From contig CAADRB010000050.1 in the NCBI GenBank assembly GCA_900708905.1, positions 229,593 to 293,592 on the forward strand: a stretch of 64,000 nucleotides of DNA. The letters are read 5' to 3'. This DNA is from Hymenolepis diminuta (Eukaryota > Platyhelminthes > Cestoda > Cyclophyllidea > Hymenolepididae). The number at the start of each line of letters is the position of its first letter. The stretch's first letter is position 1. A program made the position numbers and the translations under genes. The notes under the pieces were generated by a model, which was given only the letters and a program-made list of their open reading frames with translations, made no database searches and was not told the DNA's origin. This document shows, piece after piece, positions 35,862-50,800 of the stretch.

Positions 35862-38800
35862 CTTAAACGAACCAATGAAAATGAAAGGATAAATAGGTCA
35901 TATTAAAAGTGTCAACAGTCAAAGAAATTAAACTCACCTGCTCTTTGGAGTTGAGGTGTGGCCTTCGGATCTCGTGTTAGAAGGATCGGACGTCCAAATC
36001 GGGAATTAAATGCAGTTTCCGAGGGAGCCAAGAAGCCGGGCATTAAAAAATCAAAGAGAGACCACAAGTCATTGACTCGATTCTGAATAGGTGTACCCGT
36101 CAGTATGAGACGATGTCTGGCTTTGAGTTTCTTCACCGCGCTCGATATCTATCAATCAATGAAAGCCAAAAGTATGTAAATTAAAATTCACTAGATCAAA
36201 ACTATTGATATTTAATTAGTAGAATACCTTAGACTTTGTATTCCTAATAATATGGCCTTCGTCGAGTATTATGTATTCCCAGAATGTTTGCCTAAAACAA
36301 TTATGGAAACAACATTAACGGGGTAAAATAAAATGACAAGAAATATCATAAATAGAACAGAGGAACCTACTGGAAAAATTCCACATCAGCTCTAACTACT
36401 TCGTAGGTTGTAATGAGTAGGTTACATCGTTCCAGAATGCTGAGTTGTAGACTAAAATGGAAAGCGAACTAAGGTAGACGCTATATAAAAAATGAAAAAA
36501 AGAGGTTTTAATTTTAAAATACTATGACAATGCTAACGTTACCCTAAATGGAAACTCACAGCTCACTGTTATATATCAAACTTACAACTATTTTAAAACT
36601 ATTAAGAGTTTGAAGAAATTTAGTTATTTAAATTTGAACGAATAAAGTACAACGTTGGGTTTAGAAAGAGACATACAATGAAATATAGAAAACTTCACCC
36701 AAAAGTATTATCAAGTAAGTTGATAAAACATTGCCAGGCAAATTTCACATCAAAGATAAGATTTGTGGAACAGATGAAGGAAAGGATAATGAAACGCGGA
36801 AATTTTAGTTCTGAAAAGTAGGAATTCTTGACTTGAAAAATTAGTCCTGAGATTAAAATACTTTTGGGTTCGAGTTTGTAGTTGCTCAATCAAATGGTTC
36901 AAAAATTGATTCAAAAATTTGTTTTATAGCGAAAAATTATACATCTGAAATTGTGAAAATTAAATAGGATTTTTTGACCATAACAGATTTATTTCTTGGC
37001 TATAGACAGATTAGTAAGAAGCGTGATTTTAGTAAAAGTTTATCAAAGAACATATTGCAGATAAGGCAATGTGAAATCCAAGGGCACTCAACATATAAGA
37101 GTACACAATATAGAAAGATAGACCAAGAAAGGATACGAGAGTGGGAGGAGAACGAAGGGAGGTAACATAGCTCAACTCATACTTTCTCACTGGTCCGCTC
37201 CGTGACCATATTGCTCTTGTTGGTCTGTTTGCTGGGAAGTGTTTCCACAGTAGCTGGTGAAGTTGCAAGGTTACCCTACTTCCAAGTCCTCAGTAGTAAT
37301 GTGTTTTGTGGTTTATAATTATATAGAAAAGATTTAAAGTCTGAACACTACACTACCGCATTTAACCTAAATGATTTTAGAAAAAATTTTAGAACGAGAA
37401 TTTAAAGCATTAAGAACCTGTCACATAAAAGAATAGCCAATGATTTACCGAAGTCGTTTTCTTTCACCTAAACCTGAGCTAATGAATTACAACGCGATAT
37501 TTTTTACACCAACAGAAAAATGAGAATGGCGAAAATAAAATTAATGCACCATTTCACATAATTTCAACAATTACTACAACTATAAAGCGAAATTCTGTAG
37601 TGTTATCTTACCCAGTTCTTTGGTCCACATTTCCAGCATAAATAACAGGCATGAGAATATTCCTGTCGGGCACAAATTTCAACACCTCCTCCTGCCAATG
37701 AGAACAGAGTGTTGCCGGACAAACAACCAATGATATTCCGTTATCTTTATGATTGGCTCTGCGTCGCGAATGTTTGATTGGTGAAATAAACATCCTTTGA
37801 TTAAGTTTACCGTGATGATTTACCAAGGCACAAATTGTTTGAAGGGTTTTTCCCAAACCTAAATCGTCGGCTAGAATGCCACTTAGTCCATACTGTTTCA
37901 GAAAGAGCAGCCAATTAACACCCTCCTATAGACGACCAATAAAAAACCGAGTTAGGATAATAAGCAACAATCTGATCGATCAAGCTAATGTCCATTTAGG
38001 AACCTGTTGGTAAGGCCGCAATGCTGCACGAATATTCTTATCCGATTTGTACAGTATAATGTCTTTTGGGCGCTGAAGACATTGGACAAAATGTCGACCC
38101 TCTTCTCGAATTTCTTGAAGTTCATTTGCCAAACCAGGGCAAGCAGGGTCTGGAGCTGATTCCTAGATGAAATAAAAATAGTGAAATAATATTTTGCTAA
38201 CATTAAATGCATGGAAAATAAGGTTCTAAAAGCTTACTTCAAGAGGTGAAAGAATAAGCAGCTTCGTGAAAATATTTGATGCCAGGAGTCTAACATCATT
38301 CCTTGGGTCAGCGAAATGCGGGAGGACGAGAGATTTCAACATAACAACCACGTAGGATAAGAGGGAATGTAGTGGTGCCTTTATCTCCTCAGAAACCTTG
38401 CCTAGTAGTCCCGTGGTTTCCTTGAACCCAATTCCATGAAGAGTGGGAGATAGAGGCTTATCACTGGAGACCAACTGAAGACTATGGAAGACCTGATTTT
38501 CCAATCGAGGCATCAAAACGCACTCGATGATATCTGGAATAGTGATTTGCACTACTTATATTTGAATTCGGCAGTTTACCATGATCATACATTCCAATAC
38601 TTACGGTGGGTAGCTTCAAGAATGGCAAGTTTATCAGAATCCGAAAATGTGGCCTTAGACACCGCAATAGGAGTGAGAAGACTATTAAGCACACCGACTG
38701 TGAAACCGGCATGGACACTGACGAGAATGCCCAAATTATGAGCAGCAGCGTATCTTAGACACGGATACTCTTTGCACCGAAGACACCGTGTTGCCAATGC

Positions 38801-41800
38801 GATCAAACCAGTTGTAAAATGGCTGATTGGTATATCTGGGAAGGAGGATTGTTGTAGAGAAAAGAGAACTGGTGGAAAAAGATAGAGCGATCGATAGAGA
38901 ACGTCGAGATCGGCGGAAGTCAACCCAGTTGGATCTACAGGGAAGGAAAAAAGGAAGTTAAAATGGCGAATCGAGGTGCTAAAAAATAGTATTGAAGCGA
39001 TTTAAATAAAGAGATGGTGACAACCAATCACAAATTGTCACTCTCGGCTGAGAACGAGATAAGAATTATATCCACTCGGGTTATTCTTTGGTATACGAGT
39101 TCTACAAAAAGATGAATGATTAACCATTTTATATCTATGTTTTGGCAACGGCTCCTTTATACTGATGTAACACTAGAGATCTGGCTTCTGCCGCTGTGGT
39201 TTATCTGTCCCCTAGATATCGTTAGATTACAGCTAACTCAGAACCAGAGGGGGGAATGGATGAAACAGAAATGCAGTTACTCCAAAGATACTATTACTTT
39301 TGGCGAGACTATTAATGGCAAGAATATAATTTAACTACTGGATCGGAGTGGGAGGCACGTAAAGAGACAGCGTAGATATTCGCCAAGCATAGAATAAGCA
39401 TATCGAATAGGCTGATAAGTCTCATGACACCATCTGCGATGTGAAATGTTCATTTCGCAAAAGTGCCTGGGCTCTGTGGCCTCGTTCCATCAGTTTTTAT
39501 CAAATTTCGAGATTTAGGCAAGGGGATTATTCCGAGTCTCAGAGTTCGATCCTTCTACAAAACGTTAAGAATATCCATATTCTATGCATCTAGCACTTTT
39601 ATTAATCTACCAATAAGAAAACGGAAATCAAATAAAAGGTGTCTTAAATGTTGCTTTGTAGAGCTTAAAGTATTTACCAGAATCAACAGTAGGAAAGTTA
39701 ATATAAGACATTCACTATTGTCATCCTACCCTGTTTAATTTCCAGTAAAAATTTTTCATCTTCGGAAAAGGACCTTGTGGAAGGAGTGGGCATTCCATAA
39801 ATTCGGCGGAAAACACCCAGAGGTTCCAACCAAAGAATCTCCCAAATAGTTGGAACTTTCAGAGGCAGAATTTCCTCCAAGGTAACATTTTGCGAGGAGT
39901 CAGCGAGGAAGGTTTGGATGATATCTACTAGAGCCATTAGGCTTCCACATCGGCGCAGTTGGTTAAGAGATTGTTTTCGAGAGGCCTGAGATGCTGCATT
40001 TGAGGTCGAAATTGTCTAGAGAAAAAACGCAATAGAATAAAAGTCTGTTGAGTTCTGCTATGTTAATTTCATGCACACTTGTAACAATATGTACTAGCTG
40101 CAAACCACAGTTTATGTCAACCAATTGTTCTGTAAATCCAAAGATGAAAGTGACACATCCACCCAATCTTGAAATCAGTAAATTAGGATATAAGGTTTCT
40201 CCTATCATCAGATGAATGCCAAACAAAGGACTACCGAAATGCATCCAAAAAAACCTTTCATCTCAAGAGCAATATCAGGAACTCCAATACGGATGTTTTT
40301 AAGCCTTACGGATAGTAAAGCGCCAATTGTAACGCATATTACGTAGGAATCCAAGGTTTCAAGACCAAGATCTAATTTCGTATTCTTCTTCTCGTTCCTC
40401 AGTAAATATAACAATGAAAAATATACATCATTTGTCCAAACCGTATCCTAAATACGACCTCATCATTTAACAAACTTAATCGAAACAATGACGCACTTAT
40501 TGAGACAAAAAGGAATCAATTACCAAAGAAGAACTTGGCCCATTGCCATTCGCATCATTCGAAAGGGAGATCTTCTCATCACATTGTCGCATCAAAATCG
40601 TTGTCAGACAGACGAATTCTTCACAGCAGTCCTCATCACCTTTTGCCTTAACAATCAACGTATCTAAAATAATAATAATAAATTACCCGATGGTACACTA
40701 GTTATTGCAGTGACTGCAACATGCCTATTCCTCCAATTTTTCCATAAGTTACTTCCAATCTAATTTTATTCTACCTGACTCGTCTATCCATAAATGCACT
40801 ATTGTCTACACAATAGATGTCTCCTTCGCTCTCTCCCTATTCAAATATTCATGTCACAGACTCTGTTTCCCACCTTTTTTGCAGTGAAATTTATTAAATT
40901 ATCAAGGAAATAACTTAGCAAGTTTTCTCTCACTTCTTAGCTGCAACTCTACATCTACCCAATAATATTTAACTACAATTTAAAAAAAATGAAACAGACC
41001 TTTGGATAAAAAAATTCATCCGAACACAATGGTTTATGGATCTTCTTGCTCGAAATATGTGCATTATCATTCATAACTTCCATAACCATTTAGGAGAGCT
41101 TTTCTAAAATTCACCTTGAATATAGGAATAGCTTCATGGAACCTCTAGTGAGAAATTCGATATTCATTACCCCCTACCCCCGCTCTTTTTTGGTCGAACT
41201 AAGTCCATGCAGTTTGCCATCCTGCTCAATGTATTTGACTCAAACGTGTTATATTGATGCGTTCAATTTTGAAATTACCCCATTATGTTATGATCTACAA
41301 GCCACTACTCCAGACAAAAAACAAGTTCTCGTTATTAGAGCGAAAATGTATAAAAGTATAATAATTATATAAATGTACAGTGTAAAAAAACTTCATTTAG
41401 TTTATTAAAAAAACCAACATAAAAGCTAAATGTTAGTCGATAAAAACAGGAAGAAAATATAAAATATTTAGTGAATTTCAAAATTACATCTTCACCCTGA
41501 AATATTAACTAACTGACTTTATTTCTTACCTACGATGGGCTGCTATCTTGATTCTCTTATTGATTTTACCAGTCCTCTACATCCTCCAGTCCATTCTGTG
41601 TATCATTCATGAGTTGGTGCCAAAGTGGTTAATCGATTTTTCCACGCCATCTACTACCTGTGTATTGAGCTTTGCCCTTTCATTCAGTTAGCAGGACTAC
41701 CGTCTTCAGTTTGTTCCCTTCTCTAATAAATAGTTTCGCTACTACCTCTTCCTGCTTCCTATCTTATAATATAGGACGCTTTTATTTAACTTCTTTTCTC

Positions 41801-44800
41801 TGCCCTACATCGGCTTCTAAACGAAAGCCTTTACCGCAGCATTGAATATAACAAAATAATGGTAACTGAAAACAGATACTTACCCCAGTCAGATATTTCA
41901 TCTGGTAGGATGTACTTAGCCAAGTTCTGGCTCACTTTACTCAAAGCCTTCGATGTGCTCGCAACTGATGCTGAAGAGGAGGAAGAGCACTGTTGTTTCA
42001 GTTGTTGACATTCAGTCCAAAGCAGACGCGCCAAATTCCATGCAGCCAAACGCTGCAATCTCAAATTCTCACCCACTTGTGGTAGGTCAATGTCAAGGTC
42101 AGTGGTGGGGAGAGAGGATGTGGTGGTTGAGGTCACACGAATTGTGTCCATGAGAGGTCGAATTAGAGGAGTGAGTCTGCCTGGGGTTATCCATCCAAAG
42201 TTAATGAGAGCGGAGGCCAGAGAAACTTCCACTCTGAAAGATCAAACAACGTTGAATGTAATTAAATCCTAAGTATAACAGATTAATGTTAGCTTTAGTT
42301 TTAAAGTCCAGTCAAGACTGGGAGATATGAGGAAGGTGAGCTTTTAACAAATGTCGAAGTTAGAGGTGACTGGAGATATGAAACCCAGTTGCAAATATAA
42401 TTGAAGACTGACCTTGAGCATTATCTGCGCCTGTCATATATTCATTGATATAAGTCAATTGCAGATATGAATAACAAAGCATGCATGCGTATCAGATAGG
42501 CCACGGTTCATTTCGACCAATCTGAATAATATCAGAAAATCCTGAAACAACAATCGTGAATAGCTATACAAATCTAATTATTGTTTTTAGTATGAAAACT
42601 TCTTCCGAATCGATAAATTATAAAACTGGAGAGAAGATAGAGGCCATTATTGGCATAAAACAAACAATAACCTAAAGACAAAGTAGTCCGATAATAATAC
42701 GAAAATCTGGAAATAAGATCTCAGATAAATTTGCACAAGAACAGCGATATGCAATGGCTTTAATTAAAGTCAAACACGGAAGATAAATTCAGTACGATTC
42801 TTTCAGGTAAAAATGCCTCATCCAATGATATTTTAAGCCTTATTATATTAAATATTTGGTTTCTTCCCGAATCATAAGGGAATTAAGTCAAAGCTTTAGG
42901 AGATTTTTGAAGAAGCATGAATTTATTAGTGTTGAAGAAACTGTTATGACCAAAGTTAACTCAAATTCAGGGATTTGAAGATAAACTGGAATTGACTTCT
43001 TACATATCTTACTTCTTTCTCATAGATAAAAGCTAAACATAAGTTTTATCCGATCGTTATATTATTGTCTAACGTTGTGCATAAATAAGCATACTGAGGG
43101 CTCCAAAAGAGTTGGAAACATTGGAACGGAGCTGCACAAATATTTGATGGCCAATATTAAACAAACCTTGGAAAAGAGAGATTTCAAATTCCTCCCCTCT
43201 CGAAACTCAAAAGAGGCAAAACAAAATCCCTAGAACCGTTGATCCGGTAACGATGGCACATATTAACGAATATAAAAATATTCAATTCAACAAATAAACA
43301 TACCGAGAACTCCAAAAGAGTTGAAGAGCCAAACACCGACTGACTGAGTGTTGAGCCTTCTGTAAAGCACGTTGAAGTTCTTGATAATCAACCTCAGAGA
43401 GATGGAAATATTCATCCGTAGAAGTGGAAGGACTGTATATCGGCAGCTCAGAGCTAACTAGTTGAAGGAGGTTCTGGCATTCAACCAAATTCATAGCTCT
43501 TCCTCTGTTCAAAAAGGTAAAAAATCACGATAATAGGGGAACGTACTTATATGAATTAAATAATTACTATAATGTCACATAAAAAAGCTAACAGTTCTTG
43601 AGACACAGCTTCAAAAGTAAAATAATGAAAACCATAAAGTGGCAGTTTTACTTACGATTTGGGAGGGGGAATGGTAACAGGAAGTTTTGTGAATTCACAA
43701 AGAGCCTTCAGACGATGGCAGTCTTCGTTCATGGTCTTGAATAGACCTAAATATGTGAAAGAAGTGAATAAAGCATAGAACAAAACTCTAACAACTAGAG
43801 GACAGGAACGGAGTGAAGAACAGTTTCCTGTTCAAAAACCTCAAACTATCTTCAGTTCTTAAACTATGAAAAAATAATTCCTGATTTATCATACCTACTT
43901 CATGATTCTTATTGTCTTTATGATATGAAAACAACGGAACCCAATATTTCCGGTGTATCCGAATGGAAGAGCACGTACCTTGGGTATTGAGAAACCAAGC
44001 TCTTGTTCGAAAATAAAATCCCGTCACTACAGCACTGTTGGCAAATTAAATAGTATATACCTCTCCATGCCAACCTCAAACTATGAAAGTGTCAGTATTT
44101 CTTGATAACTGCACCTCTGTCACCTTTCTACAGAAAATGAATCACTGAGCAACTGGAGATATTACAGAGGAAGCCTAGTATATAGGCATGGCGACACAGC
44201 GTGATATTATATATGACAAAAGGATATAACCATATTTATTTCTTACCTAAAATCTCCTCAAAATAAACCACATTCGTCAGACAATTGTTCATTCTATCCG
44301 AAAGATCCATTCCAGTTTCACTGGGCCAGCCAAGTTTTGATGGAGACGGCCAAGCTGCCAACAGAAGGCTTCCAATAAATCTCTGCATTCCCAACCGATC
44401 ACGTAGATGTGTCCCACATACGACATGTTCTACAAGATAAGCACGAGCTGTCATCAGTATTTTGGAGATACTTTGGTCTCCAGAACTGGAGGCTGAAGAA
44501 TTCGAGTTCGAACCCGGAGCTGCAAGGGAGAGTGTGAGCTCCTGATTTTCACAAACACGGTTGCTTAAATACGCGAGGAGCCTAAATTTGAAGAAAAATA
44601 AAAGGATGAAAAAAATAATATTTCAACGAAAACATGAAATTATTCCTCTGCTTCAGGCTATTCACGAGGCTAAGGATGTCTAATGCAAGTGATTTAAAAC
44701 GAATAACTTTTAAACTAAGCTACGAGGATCCTTTTGCATAGTAGGTCCAGTTACTAAAATTCAGCCATGGAAAATCATTAAAAATTTTTGCACATCTATA

Positions 44801-47800
44801 AAATCTAAACTTAGCCGGAAAATAACTAAAAAGAAGGCATACTGTGGCATACACCCTCCAGAAATCATTAGCTTAGGATGTAGCAAACCTCCTAATCAAC
44901 GCCTTTTCCCATTTGTATGATCATAACCACGAAACATTGATATAGAAAACCATCAAGCTGCTTGACCCATCTTTCTATATTCCATACTCTTAGAGAACTC
45001 TATGCCTTTTCATTCTATATTGCCTTATCTATAAAATTTCCATTAATAATTACCTATCTGGACCTCCCTGCCTACAACATGTTATATAAAATTATATTCG
45101 TGGAGAAAAAAGAGACGCAGGAAAAGTTAGGGAAAGTGTAAACTTCAAGGAATTTTTAAATACACATGTAATATCACAAGATCATTACAAAATTCAAAAT
45201 TATAATATCTCTTTAAAGGCACAAAATTTACTCAGTAGCTGTAATTCTTGCTTCCAAAGCAACGTTCTGTCGCACTCGTTCGGGAGCTGCCCCAACTTCA
45301 TAACCGCCAATGTAGTAGTTTTGCGTGTTATCCTAGCAAAAAGAAGGCGCTTGAGTTAAATAACCAATGAAATTAGGGAAAAACTAAATGTTATTAAATC
45401 ACATCGCAAACAATTCACACAACTAATGAAATGATAGAAATGATAAAATTTAACCGATAGGGATAGGCGGAAACAGAACGTACTAACCTGATTGACCGAA
45501 TGCGTTAAGAGGTGCAGCATGGTATCAGCAAATGGCGCAGAACTCGATTGCATGGCTTGGCATAGCCAAAAATCGATTCGATTTAACGTAGCTTGCACTA
45601 GAAGATCTACAGGCATGGATTCAACAAGTCGGTACCATAGCTGAAACGATTACAAAAGAATTAATTAATGAATAGGAAGAGGAAACAAATATAACTGCAT
45701 CATATTTTATTCAACTTACATCGCTAACTGATTGAATAGTTGCTATATCGGTTTCGAGAATGATACGATGAAAGAGTTGTTCAAAGATCACACCCAAAAG
45801 TGTTGAATCCAGGGTTGGATTCGGCTATAATGAAAAGAAGAGTGAGGAAAACTTCACATTAATGAACTGGAAAATACAAATCCAACTAAATGTTCAGTCA
45901 TGAGAAAACCACACCAATTACGACTTTCACCCAAACGGCCTAAAAACCCTTGAAACTGAGTAAAAGGTTTTTAAACATTTTCAATCACGAAGGTATTACA
46001 AATACAACGGCAATCAAGCTCTAGAGAAATCTCCACACTCAAGAGTGGAAATCGTGAAAATTAATGTAATAATGCCTGTCATATTTCACTCTTTCCTTTG
46101 AAACAAAAGTTAAATGATGCACTACTACATTGTCAAGGTGGAAATATTATCTCAATGTAAGAAAAGTATTTTATTAAATATTTCTCCTTGAGAAAATAAC
46201 ATGTTATTAAAGTCGCAATATGTCCCATCAACTTTTGTACATTTCAAGATCATAATTAAATTGGTCCTAGGCCAAAGTGACCGTTCTACTTCTCTACTCG
46301 GAGCTGGGATATCAAATTTGAAGATTGAAAAGTATATATATATTATTAAGTTACAAAATAGTAAACAAACCTTTGCAACAATGGGTTTAATCAAAGCCTG
46401 CAGAGTTTTGACGGCAGTTCGACGAAGTTCAGTGGAGGATCGATAGTGCATGAAGTGCAGGACTAAAAGTACGTGGTTTGCGAAGTTATTTGACACGGCA
46501 GAATTGATCGCTTGATTATCATCATCGGCAGTTTGATTGCATTTATCAGGTTGGGAGACATCATTTGGAGACCTATACGGAGTAAACAATTATGGTCAAA
46601 TTGAGTAATCGCGTAAAGATTTTGCCAATTTATTATAGACTTAGACAAATAATAACTGTCAATCCATATCATCATGTAAACTGTCATTTCTATCAAAATA
46701 TCTGGGGAAATATCACAGCATCGCCAAATCATAACTCCCATAATCACCTTACACTTTCTCCTAGACTCTCGTTGCGTCCTTAAACTATTTCAATAAGATC
46801 CTATTCACAACGACAAGTCCATCAAGTTAGCTCCAACTACCGGTTCATACTAATACATCGACCTTCGAGATCATTATCATCTATTTCCCATACCTAACTA
46901 CCTGCTGCACTTTTAACTCACCTTGCTACTTTCGTATTAAAGCACTGCTTTTAATAAGTCTTCCACCTGATCTTATCCTTTGCGGGTCTATTCGGCTACA
47001 ACTATTGGCTCTGATGTGATAATCCAACCTACACTAGTTGCCATATTCTGCCGCAAATGTTTTTTTCGCTGTGCATATTACCAACTAGTAACGTTAATGA
47101 GAAAATGAAAACATGAAAGCTTTTAAACACTTTTTCATTGACGACACTGCCATTTTATTTCATGTTTTCTCATCTTTAATAATGGAAATAATGTCTAATT
47201 ATTAGTTGCTTTTTTCCTGACTGATGAATAATCTTGTACAGTGTACAATATGGCCGAGGTAATTGGATATCGTTTTATAAAATTAATCTCTAAATTTGCC
47301 TTCTCTTTCCTCTCTGCTGATAATTTTCTGATATATTGGGATTATTAGCAGGAATTACATTAAGTAGTTACTCAATTGATCAGAGAAATGAATCTAAAGC
47401 TTTTGAACATATGAGTAGCATTACGGAGCCACTTCATAACTGGAATTCTATAAATCACCTTTTTTTAACACGAGTAAATCAGCTATTCTTATCACCAGGT
47501 TACTCAAAAAGTGTGATTTTAATCAATCTTTTCAATTCTTGCAGATATATCACGAAATAAGAACTGATATGACTTTCTTAAATTAGCACTTTCATATCAC
47601 GATTAGAATTAAATGATCTATGGGTAAAAAGTACATAAAGCATTTAGTAATAGTCATCATTCTAAACTCTGACGGAATTAAATAATTTATTATTTCCTTT
47701 TATTCAGTAAGACAACTTACGAGATGATCAATTCTGCAGCGAGAGTCAACAGCGGTCCAGTTGCAGACGACAGTTCTCCAGCAGAACGTTCCAACAGCCC

Positions 47801-50800
47801 CCAAACCTCATCCACTAAGCGAGGCCCACCAACTGCTTTGCCATGCTCCAAAAGAATGTCGCGAGGTAATTCAAGCAGAGCATTGCACGCTGCACAACGC
47901 AAATCCTCCTCTCCAGCCAAAGTAGATGTCTCTTGTGTCTCTTGAGTGGTACCGATAGGGGGAACAAGAACTCCAGTGAGTGGACCGTAGACCATGGGCA
48001 GAAAATCCTTTGCGAGATCCTGAGTGCAAAACAGGAAACAACTTAACTTCCGAACTCTCTCGGGTGAAGCAGAGATATCCTGGAATCGCTCTCTTATAGA
48101 AATTCACATTCTATTGGGACTGGGGTAGACCTTGAATTGTCAATCATATTTGGTTTGTATCCTGGCCTAAATTTAGAATCCACTCCTCACCCAAACACAG
48201 TACCCTGCTGCGCTAACCCAATAAAACATTCTATTACTCTCTTATATTCTAACTTTGAGTAGATTGGGATTGGCAAATTAACGACATGGGTTGCCGGAGG
48301 TTTAACTATCCCTTGAATGACGGTTATCAAGTAACTATTGAGAACATCCTAGTTGGCAGTAGGAAACGCAAATCAATAGCCGCCACGCTACCATCTCTCA
48401 TTTGGAACAGCCACATCACTGAATGTGCATCAATGAGCATCAGCTTAATGAGCTCTGCACGTTGACCACTGAGCTACCTGCGAGCATCTAATTGCCTTCA
48501 ACTTAATTTCTAGGAAAGCGGTTTCCAACGCTCATGAAGGCTCCCAGGATAGAAACTAGAATCCCGACACCCACATTTATTAATCAGACTTAACAATTTT
48601 GCTCACTAGCTGTGCGTCGTTAAGGATTGAACCCGTGACCTCTGATTTTATTGCACCACTCCGATTGTTTTAAATTCCATGGAGCATGAACGATCGGGAT
48701 TAAATAACTTAAAGTACATGGACCTAAACCCGAATATTTCCGATGGCTTGACAGTAATACAAACTGAAAAACATTATTTTTAAATCAAACAGTAATTAAA
48801 CTCTTATGACAACAATCCTAAACATTAACGGACATACCTTTCTTGCTGAAAATACGTAATTCAAGCCAAGAATTCCTCCATGAACAACCATCCAGTTGAC
48901 ATCTGGAGCGGCCGGGCGTTTTTGAGCCCGAGTCTGTGATCGTTGTTGTTGTGAACGCTGCAGACACTGTTGGCGGTAGCGCCCGAGAAGGTTAATCAAG
49001 GTGAGAAGATGGCCAACAACTAGGCGAATTTGTTCCAAGTCCAAGTGAAGACAAAGGACGCCTAGGAGTTGAGCTGCAGTCTGTCGAACAGGAGCAACGA
49101 CCTGAATAGAACAAAGATTAGTTTATCTTTGTTTATGCGCACAACTCAAGATATGAAGATGTGTAGAGGATCGCCTACCAATTATTACTACGATTATAGC
49201 TTCCTGCTACTAACTGGAACGCCCACAGTAGTAAGGTGTTGGCGTTAATCCCGGATTGGCTAAACTCCTACCCCATAGACGCCAAATTTGCACATATACT
49301 GCATCCAAAATAAAGGTCAGAAGATCAATATAACAAAATTTTAAGGGGGAGTTGATGAACAGAGGAAGAGGGAGTGATCGAGGACGGGGTGTCCTATATT
49401 TCAGAGAGGATGTAGAAAACAATGAGGAAAAAGTACTTACCCCATGGACTGTCGCAAATATTGAGTGACATTTCATAACAAAAAATGATCTCACTCACTC
49501 CTGAAACTATAACATGACTATCAAAATTCAGTTCTAAGTTCAAGGCTCTTCTACCTTTCTCTGTCTCTTACAATATGTAATAGAAAATAGAACATTTAAG
49601 AGTAGGAGATAGAAAACTTACCAAATCACTTGCGAAATCAGAGAACTGATCCACAGCCAGCGTGCAGAGCACTCTTACAACAACATCCTCCAAGTATATC
49701 CTATTAGCAGTTCGATTCTAAAAAGACACAATAAATACGTAGTGTAGGCGAACTATTAAAGTAGCATGCAAAAAGTAGAGAAGTTGTAAGGCTATAACAA
49801 ATCTGAAACCGTCCACATTTATTGGTTGAAGTAAAAGAAACGAAGAGGTATAGCAAAGAAAGATTTGAACAAACCTCAGCCTCTGTGGCGCCATTTTTGG
49901 TACCAGCATGTCGAGTATGTTGCGAAAAGGCAAGAAGTTCACGGAGACCTGAGGCAGCTCCATGCCGAACTTCCCAAGAAAAGTTCCACAAGTCACACAG
50001 AAGACGCATACACATGGAATTGAGCGGCCAATCGGTGTGGAGGGCTGTGGCGGTGGCTTTTTCAAACAAGAAAGTCGATTCGGTAGAACAACTGACGAAA
50101 GCAAATAGAGAGAAATTAGAAAGATAACTAGTGAGTTGAATGGGTGAGAAGTGTTTCTAGAGCATCCAAATCTCAGCCTATAGATTGAAATCAACAACCT
50201 TGCAGAGGAAAGGCATTATATGGAAATACACTCATCTGTGATATCTCGCAAACCTCCTTTTATCAAAGAGTAGCATCCTATAGAACTTACAGCAGCCCAA
50301 AGAATGCGCATTTTCCCATTGAGAAGACGAAAAAAATCAGCATACCGTAATTTGGTCCCTGTGCTAATGCTTATTTCCTGCTCAACTAAATTCTAATTCC
50401 TATCTTATCTGTCTATCTTATATTCCCTACGGTGGTTCAATATGCCATTCATCTCTTGTTCTTCTGACTTTCGAAAGGCTGCTGTAGTTTTGTAAAGGTG
50501 TATCTATAAGTTTAAGTTAATCGGCATGCTAAAGTAGTTATATTGAACCTGTATATTGCCACGTTCAACTAACAAAACTACCACGAAGTTATTCATTTGT
50601 GGTCTGAACTAAGTCAGTGATAGTAGCCGAAAGGCTATGTCATCCTAATCATATACGAAAGGTCTCAGATTTAAGGTCCAATTGAAGTGGTACTGTGGGC
50701 CGGCGGTATAGTTGTTAGCGTACATATAAGAGGTCATGTGTTCGACGTTAATCAGTGCAAATCCAGTGGAACAAATAATTAACCAGACTAATATAAGGGG

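Noticed and set aside
47724..47945. 73-codon plus-strand frame
   Set aside because: Antisense of BTAF1 exon 47721-48019.
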